Origin: Eremomyces bilateralis CBS 781.70
Lineage: Eukaryota; Ascomycota; Dothideomycetes; Eremomycetales; Eremomycetaceae
NCBI RefSeq assembly: GCF_010015585.1
Contig: NW_022985091.1
Location: 251,497 to 315,496 of the forward strand
Direction: 5' to 3'
Length of the DNA stretch: 64,000 nucleotides
The notes beneath the pieces are model-generated. The model was not told where the DNA came from. It saw nothing but the letters and a program-made list of their open reading frames with translations, and searched no databases. Position 1 is the stretch's first letter; each line of letters begins with the position of its first letter. The position numbers were made by a program, and so were the translations under genes. This document shows positions 12,102 to 23,474 of this stretch, one piece after another.

Positions 12102-15100
12102 TTAGCTACCACCAAACCGGACCTTCAACCCTCTCTTCGCATCCCTTTCCCTCTCCCGCTCCTTGTCCCGCTCCTTGTCCCTCTCGCGATCTGCTCTCTT
12201 ATCCCGGGGGCTCCTTTCCTGACCCTTCCCATCCCGCCCACGACCAGCCCGGATATCTAGCCTATCTACCCGCTCGTCACTCAGCCCCGCACCTAGCCCG
12301 CTTACCGCCTCCTTCACCGCACCACTGACGCCCACTCTCCATTCATCCTTCCTGACGCTCCCTTTCATTTCGCGATTCTTCTCCTCGCGCATCCGCTCCT
12401 TCTCCATGCGCCAGGGTCCGGCGACACAGTCGCACACGCAGCCGGGAACGTGGCATTGGCCCTCGGTCACAGACGGGACGCCGAGGCCGAAAGAAAATGC
12501 GGAGGAGGTGAGGGAGATGGAAGGAGTCGGTGAGAGGAGGGCGGTTCGACATGCATTGTGGGCGACGTGGAAGCAAATGGGGCATGCGGAGAGGAGCGAG
12601 GTGTAGTGAGGGACGGGCTCTAAGGGGGCGAAATCCGTCTCGTCTACGTCCTCTTTTTTGCCATCCTCAACTTGCTCATGAGGCTGGGCGTAAGCAGTAA
12701 GAAAGGCGAAATGCTTGGGGTCCACGCCAGCTTGCAACGAATCCCTTCGTCCATGTCGCCGCTTGCTTTTTCCTTTGCGCATGCCAAGAGCACCGTGACT
12801 GCCAAACGGGCTCTCCCTACATTCGCAGATCCCGCAGATTCGAGCCTCCTCGACCGGTCCGCAGCCCTCGCGCATGCAATGGATGTTGACGACCGCTTGC
12901 GCAGTTAGGCCTGGTTGGAGCATACTCGGAGTGGACAAGGCACCGCCATGGGCCAGTGCACCCGCTCCGGCAACGCCTGGAGCCGCAGCATTGCGCGGCA
13001 ACTTGCCCGGTGAAGCCGGTGTGGAAGCGATGGCACCTTTTTTCTTGTTGCATCTTCCGCAGGTGATCGCAATGATCTGTTGCCGGGTTGCGTCTTCCCA
13101 TACCGCCGGAAAAAGTGGATAGCAGAGGTTGCGAATGGCTGCCGCGGGAACCACGTGGCCAAGCGCGTCTAATTGGGCGGCATATGTCGCAATGATGGCC
13201 TCCGTTTGCATGGGGTTGAGGCCCGCTGCATCGAGCGAAAGAAGCTGTTTTCGCGCCGAAGACAGAAGCCCAGGCGGGGTTGAAAGCTGGCTGAGCTCAC
13301 CAAGGATATTGGAAACGGCGGCGTGAGGAAGTAATTGGGAGATAGGCGGGTGGAGAGATAGCAGGGGGATGAGTAGGAGAAGGATGTGTGTAGCAACTTG
13401 GGCGTCCGAGATATGCGCAGTGTGGAACTGAAGGAGCTGAGGAAGGAGCCCGGAAAGGGGAACAGGATGCATGTGATCCTTGGAATCAATGTCGTCTGGG
13501 TCAGGTAACGCAGAAGGATGAGTGAAGTCGGAGAGTGTGAGCGGATGCACGGTGGTACCCCTCTCTGGCTTCGGCATTCTCTTCATGCCCAACTCAAAGT
13601 AATCCTCTTTCGGAAGAGACTGGCCCAGTAAATTGCCCGCCGAGTCTGTCTGTTGGCGCTCTGATGAACCCCCCGGAACATCATGCGCGGGTGTGTGGGG
13701 CAGTCCACTCTCGCTGGGGGCGATTATGGTCCCACTCGCATCCATTGCCTCACCTTCACTGCTCACGGTATCTAGTCGAGGACGAGCGAAGCTGCTCTTG
13801 CTGCCAACGCTACTGTACCACTCGCTCTCATCGCTACCCTTGCGCATCAACTGTGCTCGGGTGAGGGCCTGGACGGTGGCGACCTCCGTCTTGCTCATCT
13901 CAACCTCGTGGGAGCTGGCGATATCTTCTCCGGTCCCTTCAGTATCGCCCTCTGGAATCGGTCGTGCGCTCATGGCCACTCTCGGCCTTTCTTCCTCAAC
14001 GCCCTCATCTCTGGCCCTTGGCGTAGCGATCGGCACGGGGATGGGGCCTGGAACCTGAACGCGCCTCGACGACCGTTCCACCACTGGTGAACTGTCACCT
14101 GTACTTTCGCCGCTTAGATTGAACGGACCGGACCAGCTGCCGGCAGCCTTTAAGCTTCCTCCGTCTGTTTCTGTGCCTTCCTTAACCGTGGGTCGTTCCC
14201 GTTCCTTCCCTATTCCAGGAGTCCGCATCGCGCCTTCCCCGGATCCACTCAGGCTGCTCCACTGGGCGCTTCTCGGCATTGCGCCTTCCTCGCTTTCATC
14301 TTCTGCAATCCCCCCAAGCCCATTCCGATCTGCAAAAGAACCAACATTGCTGAATCCCTTGGAAGACCGGACGCTCGACCCCTCGGAGAACATCGTGAAC
14401 GATTCGCCGGAATTGTGTCGCTCGACTCCAGGGCGTATGTCGATACCCCCCGTTGCTCGAGCGCTGCCGGCAACGGCCTGCGGGGATGGGTCCTGTTGAG
14501 CACTAGGCTGTGCGGTTAGAACCAAAGGGGACCGTGATAGCGCAAGACTATGACCACCCTGGCCTCTTGGAGCCTGAGGGGATGAACTTGGGTGGGTTGG
14601 GTCGAGAAGCGGAGACTCTAACTCTAGGAGCCGCTTGGATTGCGGTCGCCAGTTTGAAAACTGCGCACGGCGCTCCGACACGTCGAAGGATGGATACCAT
14701 GGTTCTGGATTCGGCGCATTTTGCGGTTTCGCATTTCGGTTGGTGTCCATGGGCTTGGAGGAGGGACTGAATGAGGTCTGCGGATGGGGAAATAAACTGG
14801 GCGGTAGCTTTATTGTCTCTTCTTCATCGTCTGGGTCGGGCAGACTCAATTGCGACTGCGTCCCGTGCGCTTGGGCTTGTGTCTGGACGGGTACCGGCCG
14901 GGCGACTGGCGTCGGGACATTTGAAGTAGATTCTACCCTTTGGATGGGCGGGGCTAATAAGGGTGGATGTTGAAGCGGCGTAGATGAGGGTTGGGCAACA
15001 GATGGACTGTCGATCGCGCGCCTGGCCGGGTTTAGAGGTGACGCTTCTGCTACGCGGTTATTGCTGCTTTGTGGCAAAGCCCTCTCCTTTGCGGGAAACG

Positions 15101-17992
15101 GACTTCCTCGTGGTATACTCTTGACTGCTGGAGAACCAGATAGCTCCTTTGCCCCCTTCCCGGCTCTTTTCTCCCTTGTCTCCTTCTGCTCCTTGAGCCT
15201 CTTCAACTTCGCCTCTGCAGCGGATTTGATGCGACCCTTCACCCACACGGCTGCTAGCGCACCAACGAGTCTCATAGTCTGAGCGGTACGGAAGTTGGCC
15301 GTCTTGGTTGAATATTCCGCGTTTCGCTCGAACGGAACCACCACCTCTTTTAGTAGCCGATCCAACGCATCCTTGGCAACGAGCTGAACGTTTGGATCGA
15401 CTGCCCCAATGCCGTTGCCCGTGTCCCTATGCAGTGGATCGTCTAGTAGCTTCACAACGGCTCTGACCGCTTCAGTATCTGGCCACCCGCCAACTACCAG
15501 GCCTTCCAACGATACGTCTCTTGCAAATCGCCACTTCACTGCAGCATACGTCCACCCTTCCTTCACGCCTCCCTGCAAACCCGCTCCCCAGATGCCAGGC
15601 AACATGCCCTTCATCCCGGCTTGCGCACGGCGTCTCGGCTGCTCATCGCGGGGCTTCATTGACTCCTCCAGGAGGACGACCTTTGCGGGAGGTTCGCCAA
15701 GATTGTTCCCTGGGAATCGTAAGTCCTCGAGAGGAGGGGTGTTGGAGAAAGATTTGGTAGACCGCGAGGAGTGAGTCCGTCCATGATGTCGGAGATTGGA
15801 AGTTGCCCCCGTGGAGATGGATGATGAAGGAGCCAAAGATTGCGTCAAATGATTGGCTCGAGCGGATGGCGAGTGTGATAGAAAGACATCATCGACACTG
15901 TCATCGGCGGCACTCCTTGTTGGAAGCGGCAAGCTGATAGTCGGGTAGTTACTTGTGTTAGTGTTGGTTGATGTCCCAGTGCTCGATGAAGATGATACGA
16001 TGCCGGATCCCGAACCAGGCTGTCTTTCACGAAGTGGTTGCTCGCGGGCCTCCAAGTCTAATGGCACGGTTTGCGCCGCACCACGCTTTCGCGGTCTTGA
16101 CGTAACTGCCGCCACCGAATCACCCGCCGGGTTGACGCCGATGGCCGCCCACGGCCTCCTGTCGATACATTTCGGCGCCAACGCCACATCTGCTTGGGTG
16201 AAGATGCCTTCACGGCTCACCAGCCACAGAAGATGCTGCGAGTGCCATAATAGGTCGGTCGGGGCGGTGTCGAAAGGGGAAAATCCTCGGAACGGAATAT
16301 GCGGGCGCCGAAAATCCCAGACATGCACCGTCCGCAGGTCACGGGTTGCGTACGATGCTGCGAGATGTGTCGTCTGCCATACGTTTACTGATTGTGCCGA
16401 TGACGGAGGTGCATTTGCATCAGGGTAGAATGAACTGGACGGAATAGGAATGTCGGACCATGCAGGAGTTCGCCAGGCGATCTTGGCAACAGGGGCTGGG
16501 CAACGGATAGAGTACGACGGTTTTAGTCGCTTATTCGGGTTTTTGGACTCCGTTGGCACCTCTTCTTGTGAGGGACCAGGACCGATGTTCCAGCAACGGA
16601 TGGTCTTGTCAGCGCTGCCAGATGCCAAATACTGTCCACCAGGATGCCAATCCACGCAGGTAACGATCTTGTCGTGGGCGGTGATCTTAACCGTGGGGCG
16701 AACAGGGAAACGAAGATCCCAGCACTGCACGGTACCGGAGTCGGTGCCAAAGGCGAATTGGACGGCGTCGACGGGAGACCACTTCACGTCACGGACGCCA
16801 TCTGCTTGATTGGTGCTATAGGTGTAGCGACTACCGCAAGCCAAAAGCGACGAAGAAGATCCGGCATAGACGGTGGATTGATTGCGGGAGAGGTCCCGGA
16901 GGTCCCAGAAGCGGACCGATCCGTCTTGAGAGGCAGAGAGGAGGCCATAGCCCTGAAAGGGAGAGAAAGCAAGCTTGTGGACTTGGCGACTATGCTCATG
17001 TAGACGAGCTAACTCTAGAGAATGCTTGTTTAGGTCGTACAGCACGATCTTCCCCGACGTGGATGCTGTGGCAATGCAGGAGTCGAAGTCTTTATGGCTC
17101 CACTTCACATCGTGGATGTTGAGATTGGCCCGATGCGACGGGAGGTTCCGAGGCAGTCCGACTCTAGTTCCAGCAACCTCATCGCGGTGAGAGGCGACCT
17201 GGGTGAGTTTGGCACGGAGGTTGGTCTCCTCCGCGCAGCGGTCGTTGTCGATTCGGACGGTCTTGAGGATCTCTCGGCCCGCAAGGATGGCCGTCGTGCG
17301 GTCATGGTTGACATCGAAAGCAGCTATCTCTAATCCAGTCTTGTGGGACGCTTCTTGAGGTGCGCTGGGTCTTCTGAACGCCTGAATGTCAGCAAGGATC
17401 TTGGTATAATGCAACAATGCAACAAAAACAGCGTATGCGAAAGCCAATCGGAGGGAACTGAATACAGATTGAGAGAACCGGTGAAGAGATAGGCGGTGGG
17501 TATTAAGATTCTAAATATGCGTGTTCCTGACAATGCAGATTCCAACGCGATGTCGGCTGTTGATCGCACTATCGGCCAATACCTGTAGCCCACGAGGTAC
17601 TGGTCCGAGGCAGAGAGATCTTAAGAAACTAACATCGCCAAAAAGCCACGGAAAAGTCTAAATGGCCCAGGAGCAGAACTCCGGGGCTTCCAGCATCCTG
17701 ACGGACGGATCGGCACGGGTGCGCCGTGCTGTATGATGCTCAGATCCACTTACCCGGTAAAATTAGCAAATGCACGTCGTCTCTCCTCGTCCACCTGCCT
17801 CGCCTGGTTGGAGGGTCTAACTGACGCCGCCCCCGATGTCACAGCTGCATAGGTAGTGAATTGCTGAGGGACCAATCGCGCCCAGCCCGACCGTTGGGCG
17901 CGTGGCGGAGGTGGAGGCGGTGGAGGAGGGGGTTGCGGAATAGGACGCGTTCCCGAAGCGGTGGAGGAGCGTCGAAGCTGGTCCTCGGCCAT
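12102..17992 (-). CDS. rtc1: Rtc1/Sea2/WDR24-like WD40 protein of the SEA (GATOR2) complex
   Basis: Subunit of the vacuole-associated SEA/GATOR2 complex that tunes TORC1 to amino acids. The long exon (17373-12102) carries an N-terminal WD40 propeller (about residues 70-480), with repeats ending IVLYDLNKH, VRFWDLRDL, VQCWDLRFP, IRCWNIG and VHVWDFRRP, then about 900 residues of low-complexity Ser/Pro-rich linker, and a C-terminal cysteine-rich zinc-finger region (from CGRCNKKKG near residue 1505 to CVCDCV), followed by a charged RERDKERDKE tail. I join a first exon (17992-17754) to it: donor GTAAGT at 17753, branch CTGAC, acceptor AG before 17373, giving 1836 residues and the junction FANFTG-RPSAP. 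The ATG at 17447 reads through this intron and is unlikely to be the start. Identity is strong; the first exon is moderately sure. Confidence 0.85.
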
Positions 17993-20402
17993 GTCGAGGG
18001 GTAGGGTGGAAGCGGAACGCTTGGTAATACGACGAGCTTGGCACTCTCGGACGTCGAAAGGTCCAAATCAGGGGGGAAGCACGTGCTTCATTGGAGGTGG
18101 TAGAGTTGAGATCAAAGGGTTATCCGCATGTTTCTGTCCTGACAATGAACCGGCATGGCCATTGGATTTGGAGATTTGAGACAACGTGCTGGCAGGGCTC
18201 GTATGGCCTTTGATCCAGACAGTAAGCCGGCGACGGCGTTGGTGCGAAGTCGGAGGCTTTCGAATCCTGCGGTTGATGTTTTGGATATCGATTTCGGTAC
18301 AAAGAGTCGTTCCAAAAGGACAAAAGAGGAAGAGAAGGTATCTGGGACTTCCAAGGATCCGTCCACTCTGATTGGAGAGAGTTTGATATAAAAGCGGTGA
18401 GCTCTGCGGTAGCACCCCGGGGAAGAAGGGGGGAAAGGCTTCCTTACTGCCGCTGGCCGAATATATGCACGACCCGCGAGGTTCAGCAAAGTAGGCAATA
18501 CGATACTCGAATTGATTGGACTAAACGGAGCTCCGTTGCTAGGATGAGACTCGAATTGGCGAATACTTCCTGATGCTTGGACCGCAACGGTGATGGCGGA
18601 AGGGAAAGTTGTGATGAAGCTTGCATCATGCAGCTCATAAACCAGATGCGTGGGAAAGTGAGGGACGGTGGTAGCGGCTCAGAGGGCCGAGGGAGAGGGT
18701 TTTACAATTGTAGCGAGTTATAATGCAGCGGGTTTGAGGGATTTTTGGGACGTGTTGGATGTGTTCTTACCATTCCAACGATTGGATTGACGTTGCATCG
18801 AGATAAACCGGCGTGAGTGATCGGATCGAGGAGGTTGGGACCAGGGACTAAGCTGCCAAGGCCACAAGGCGCCAATGCATATGTGGTGGATTAGTCATTG
18901 ATTCTCCGTCGACCCAGTCCAGATCATCGGCTGCGTGGGTGTTTGTCGCCTTTGTGCCTAACTAAGACCCCAAGCAGGAGATAAATCTGATGAAGTACAA
19001 CTCATGCAATCGACTACTCTGCTTATATCGTACCGACTACCGAGTACGATTGTACGAAGGAGACCGAATTGATCAATGGCCGTATAGTTTGTGGAATAGA
19101 CACAGCTCGAACTCAATCGGTCCGGCAAAGAACATAAATATTCTTTTTTGATATATTTGTCAGATAATGTAAGTTGTAGACTTGGAAAGGTCTAGCTACA
19201 CCACACTGGAGGAGCTGAAAGGTTGCCATGGATTGAACATATCTCTTCCTTGACCACTACTGCTGGCTTGCTGCAGTGATGCAGTCTGATGCCCCTAGCA
19301 TGTAGCTTGGAAAGCTTCCCATCATTCTCCTTGGCCACCTCGGAAGGAGGAGGCAGCTAGACAGCTCTTGCTATGTAAGTCAGACCCTCGTGTTCAATCA
19401 ATCAATCAATTCGGAAGGTAATTAGAGCTTGTGTTGGTTCGGACGATAATGCAATGCCAATTAGCTCTCCCCCATTGTTGCAAACCCAATTCGCTCTCGT
19501 CTCACACACTGCGCTTTCAAACCCGCCACCTTCACTTCTGTAGTTCGGTCGACGTTTACATGATGAAACGTTCCACCGTTTGCGTGTAACTCTAGCTCAG
19601 AACAAGTTTTCAACGCTCAATGGACACTGGGAACGCTGAGTGAGATATCATGTCGGAAACGGGAAAAGACATGGAGAAGATAGCAATATGAAACGTCCTT
19701 CTGCTGCGGGGAACGTGGCTCCAACATCCAGCACCGGAAATTGAGTTGCATCAAATAAGATTTCAAGGCACCGTCGCACTAATAGCCAGCCCGAGACTTA
19801 AAATATTCAAGATCGAGTCTCGTTCTCGACGCACCCCGAGACTAGCCTATAGCAATCCTCGGCACGATATTCCTCTGCATCCGACTGCAAGCACGCAGTG
19901 GGTTGGGGAGGATCGCATGCGAGGCGACCCGGGAGTGTTCCATGCCTGCATGGCTTCGAGCTTCTCAGGTCCCCAACGTGATCATCCGATCCAGAGTCCG
20001 ATATGGCCAGCAGCGGCCAGCCGAGAGAGTTTTAGCGAGCAAAGATCCCTCAAGATCGCCGTGGAGGCAGCTCAGTGGCAGGAAAGCTTCTGGGGGATTT
20101 GGCCTCCTCCGTCATCATGCATGGAGCTCTCTGTATGGTAGTTTCGTTCCCAGTTCCGCACCATAGTCGCAGAATATTGAAGTATTCTCTCTGTTTTTCT
20201 GTTTTTGCGATACCTACCGAACATAAGCGCAAGCGAACCCAGTTTGGACAATCACCCCAGGATGGCCTTATGATGAATGCAGGGTTCCGGATGCGGGGAT
20301 CATGGATCACAGTGCCGACACCTTTGACCTTTCGACGTGCCAGAGAGAACTGTGGAAGTCTTCCGGAGCCCGGAGAAGGATCAGGGATGAAAGTCGCGCC
20401 CG

Positions 20403-20423
20403 AGTCTCAAGTCTCGAGTCTCG
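20403..20423. repeat. Heptamer array AGTCTC(A/G) x3
   Basis: Three direct copies of AGTCTCR occur in tandem. The reverse complement of the same heptamer is tripled 1.9 kb away at 22355. Confidence 0.7.
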
Positions 20424-21493
20424 AATCGTGTCGACAGGTTGAAGGCGGCGGGAGGGGCCCCGCCAAAAACGCGCACCAACGGGCTACGGGCGTCACGAGT
20501 CTCTCAGGCACGAGGCTGGCGGTGAGTGGCGTTGAAAGCGGGATCCGAAGCTCAGCAGCGGGATGGCGAGTGCATGTTCCCGTGCTCTTTAAACCTTTCC
20601 AAGTCGTGACATGTGAGCAGTTGACCTTTCGCGGTCGGAGGTTGGGGAAATGGAGGACCGACTGCGTGACGCATGTTCGGTGGCAGTACACTTAACAAGG
20701 ACGGTCAAGGAGTCAAGGACCAACCCACCCACGCTACCATCAGCTTGCTTGGCAATATTTGGGGCGCAATTGTTGAGGGAAAAAGCGCCGAATCATGGCC
20801 ATCGATGACTGATCCGGGTCGAGATTTTAATATAGTCAGCTCATACATCAGATGAATGTATGGCTAGATCATCAGTTAGTGGAGCACAACGGGCTTGTTC
20901 CCTGCGCTCGTTGAATTTGCCGGGCCGAGATCTGCCTGGAATCGGAAGGATTCAGACCTCCGGACGATCAATTGATAGAGTGTCACTAAGTACTCACTAG
21001 CGCGGGAATTAGAGAGCCGAAAGTAGTCCCTGAAGGCCTAAACGGATAGGGCAATAGGATTAATTTGCCCAAACAATGGGTCCAGTCCGTCGACCGTTCG
21101 GCACCGTTGGCATCTGCTCGTTATTCATTTGGGGGGAAGTCCTCCGTCATGGTCGTTGACTGACTGAAGTGGAGGTTGCGCGAATTGAGCATTGTTGCGG
21201 GACCTGCAATGAGGGGGTCTGCCGTGTGGTCCCTCAAGTGGAGAAAAGACTCCGGAATCTGAAATCTGAATGTGCATGTCGCATGGCCAGTCCAGATTAA
21301 CCAGGTGCCCTGGCAGTTGATGGTGGTGGACTGTGGAGGGGGGTGCGCCCAGTCTAGCCCCGTCTGTATTGCATACTGTATGTTACCGGGGTACGGAGGA
21401 TTAGAGTTGCATGAAGTATTCAATACTAGATGAACCTATGCCCTGGCCCGGGGGTCTGTAGGACGATATTTCGACCTTGTCGACGGACGTAAG

Positions 21494-21509
21494 ACACACA
21501 CACACACAC
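21494..21509. repeat. (AC)8 microsatellite
   Basis: Eight uninterrupted AC dinucleotides, followed by C-rich sequence, in the gene-free region. Confidence 0.85.
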
Positions 21510-22354
21510 CCACCTGGTTCTTCTGGTCGTTGGTGTATTGCTTTTCCGTTTTCGAGACACCATCCAGGCTGTCGGATCACGGCCGATTCCAATGAAACCC
21601 CAAGGAAGGGATCCACCTTCTTTGTACATCATCCACCCAGTCGAGATAGCGTTATTACCGTATTTCCGTACTCCGTCGAGGCTGAGGCCAAGAGCACTGT
21701 AGAGGGTCGAATGTAGAACAGGAGACCGCCGACGATCGTCCCGCTAAGTATCGCCTAAGTCCTCGTAGGGAAGAATCACGAACCACGAGTGACCAGACTG
21801 AATTGCCCCGCGCTGACGCCCTCACGCTTTACCATCATCATGGTCTCGTCGTAGCACCGTGGTGGGGCGTCTGGTAGGTATTACCCAATGCTGCATACAG
21901 CATTAGACATGAGTCATGTCTTATGTCCTTCGCTATGTTACTACGTAGTATGTTCGGATTCGGAACCGGATACGACTGGTGCAGGTATTTGTTGCTCCAT
22001 GATTACATGTCAGATATTGATTTGGCCAGAACGAAGCCCCTTCTCTAACTGAGTGCCGCGGAGTCCATCCCGAGTGGTGGTATATTCCATACCAAGGGCA
22101 CCATTCGCAGCCGGCAAAGGAAGAAATCGGGAACCCAATCCATGCCGCGAGATTCGAGGAATCGAGGTCCTGGGAGTTCGAGAGAGAAAAGTATTCCGCC
22201 AGTCCAAGCCAGTCGTCGAGAATTGCCATTGCCGGTTTAAGGGGATGCACGAAACCATCTGTCGTCCCTCCCATTCCTCAATCGCTCCCGAGAACCAGTC
22301 AATCAGATGGTGAGCGTTCATGATGCTGTAATATCTACGTCGTACTACGCCTGT

Positions 22355-22380
22355 CGAGACTCGAGACTCGAGACTCGAGC
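22355..22380. repeat. Heptamer array CGAGACT x3 plus partial copy
   Basis: Three perfect direct copies of CGAGACT plus CGAGC. This is the inverted orientation of the AGTCTCG array at 20403-20423. Confidence 0.8.
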
Positions 22381-22874
22381 GCACCCGTTCCAACTCCCCC
22401 ACCACGGACGCCACTTCTGCTGTAACACCTGCAGGCTGGAATCTCCCCGCCAGCAACTATGCCACCCGGGGGGCGGAGGGGGGAAGGCCAAGGCTTTTGA
22501 GGTATTCTTATGGGAGTACTCAAGTCTCGAGGGCTGGTGGGATAATACTCCCTATTGCTGTCAGCGGCAAATGATGCCTGGACTCTGGAGGGGCAGCCGA
22601 TGGGATTATTCCGTACTGTGGGCAGTATTCCGTAGAAAGGGTGTATCAGATGCTCTCAGTGCAGTCACAACTCGCAAGCATCTGATCCATGCCCTTGTCC
22701 ATGTCATTCATTCATCGAGAAAAACGCCACTCGCGCGGATGAGGAATTGAGGATCCACCACAGCGCAGCACAGCAGTCTGGCCTGGTGTAGGTGTAGGAG
22801 AAACAAAGTTACGACTTACGAAGATCGAATAATGTACTAGACTCGACCATCCACACTAAACAAAGTAATACCAC

Positions 22875-22913
22875 ACTAATCCATAACACTAATCCATAAC
22901 ACTAATCCATAAC
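22875..22913. repeat. 13-bp tandem repeat x3 upstream of hmt1
   Basis: Three perfect copies of ACTAATCCATAAC lie about 560 bases before the ABC transporter start codon. It may be a simple slippage array or clustered binding sites in the promoter. Confidence 0.85.
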
Positions 22914-23474
22914 AAACTAAATGTAAGTATCTACCTGTACCAATTGCAATTGCCTCCGTAGACTTCGCCTCTAAACCGCCTCCAACACCAACTCTCCATT
23001 GCCTACCACTGCACGTCTGCACCGTCCGTCTTTCATTCTCAATTCTCACTCCTCTTTCTTTCTTCCTCCTTCCTTCTATCTTCCTTCTCCTCATTCCTCT
23101 CCTCCTCCCCACTTCACTCACTTGCAAATAGTGTGTTTCCTGCCGTAGTCTGTTCCACCGATTCGAGATCGTCTTGGGATCCATGGCGAGTCTTTGACCA
23201 CCCCTCCAGCAGGTCACACCTCGTTTTATCCTCTCCCCCAATTCTTCCCGATCTCGAAACGCCTACCTCGGGATTGTCCAATTCCTAACCCTTTATACTC
23301 TCTGTGCGACCAGATCCGTTCCGATCTTGCGTTGTCGTTAGATTCCTGCTCCAAGAGTTTGGCTCCTACCGCACTCAGCGTGAGACGTGTGTACTCGGAT
23401 CGACGCCACTCGTTGACCCCTCCCCACCGACGACGATCGCTTCTATACTTCGACCGGCGATATACTCGGACAAG

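Larger units (their letters stand above)
17993..23474. other. 5.5 kb gene-free region between divergent rtc1 and ABC transporter genes
   Basis: No open frame here reads as a known family; the longest (20075-20695 plus, 22010-22456 minus) are arginine/serine-rich, without recognisable motifs. The ends must contain the divergent promoters of rtc1 and hmt1. The last 450 bases (about 23000-23470) include long CT-rich runs, consistent with a leader. Short repeats inside are listed separately: heptamer arrays at 20403 and 22355, (AC)8 at 21494 and a 13-bp array at 22875. The region could hold a decayed gene, a mobile-element remnant or a non-coding RNA; I cannot distinguish these by eye. Confidence 0.5.

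Noticed and set aside
17374-17447. ATG at 17447 as the rtc1 start
   Set aside because: The piece between it and 17373 reads as intron with branch point and acceptor; the upstream exon fits in phase.
20075-20695. 206-codon plus-strand frame in the 5.5 kb gap
   Set aside because: Arg/Gly/Ser-rich without domains; no intron structure or leader.
23304-23474. Upstream in-frame extension of the ABC transporter
   Set aside because: Lies in a CT-rich leader and adds 57 residues without membrane segment before the conserved start; 23475 is preferred.
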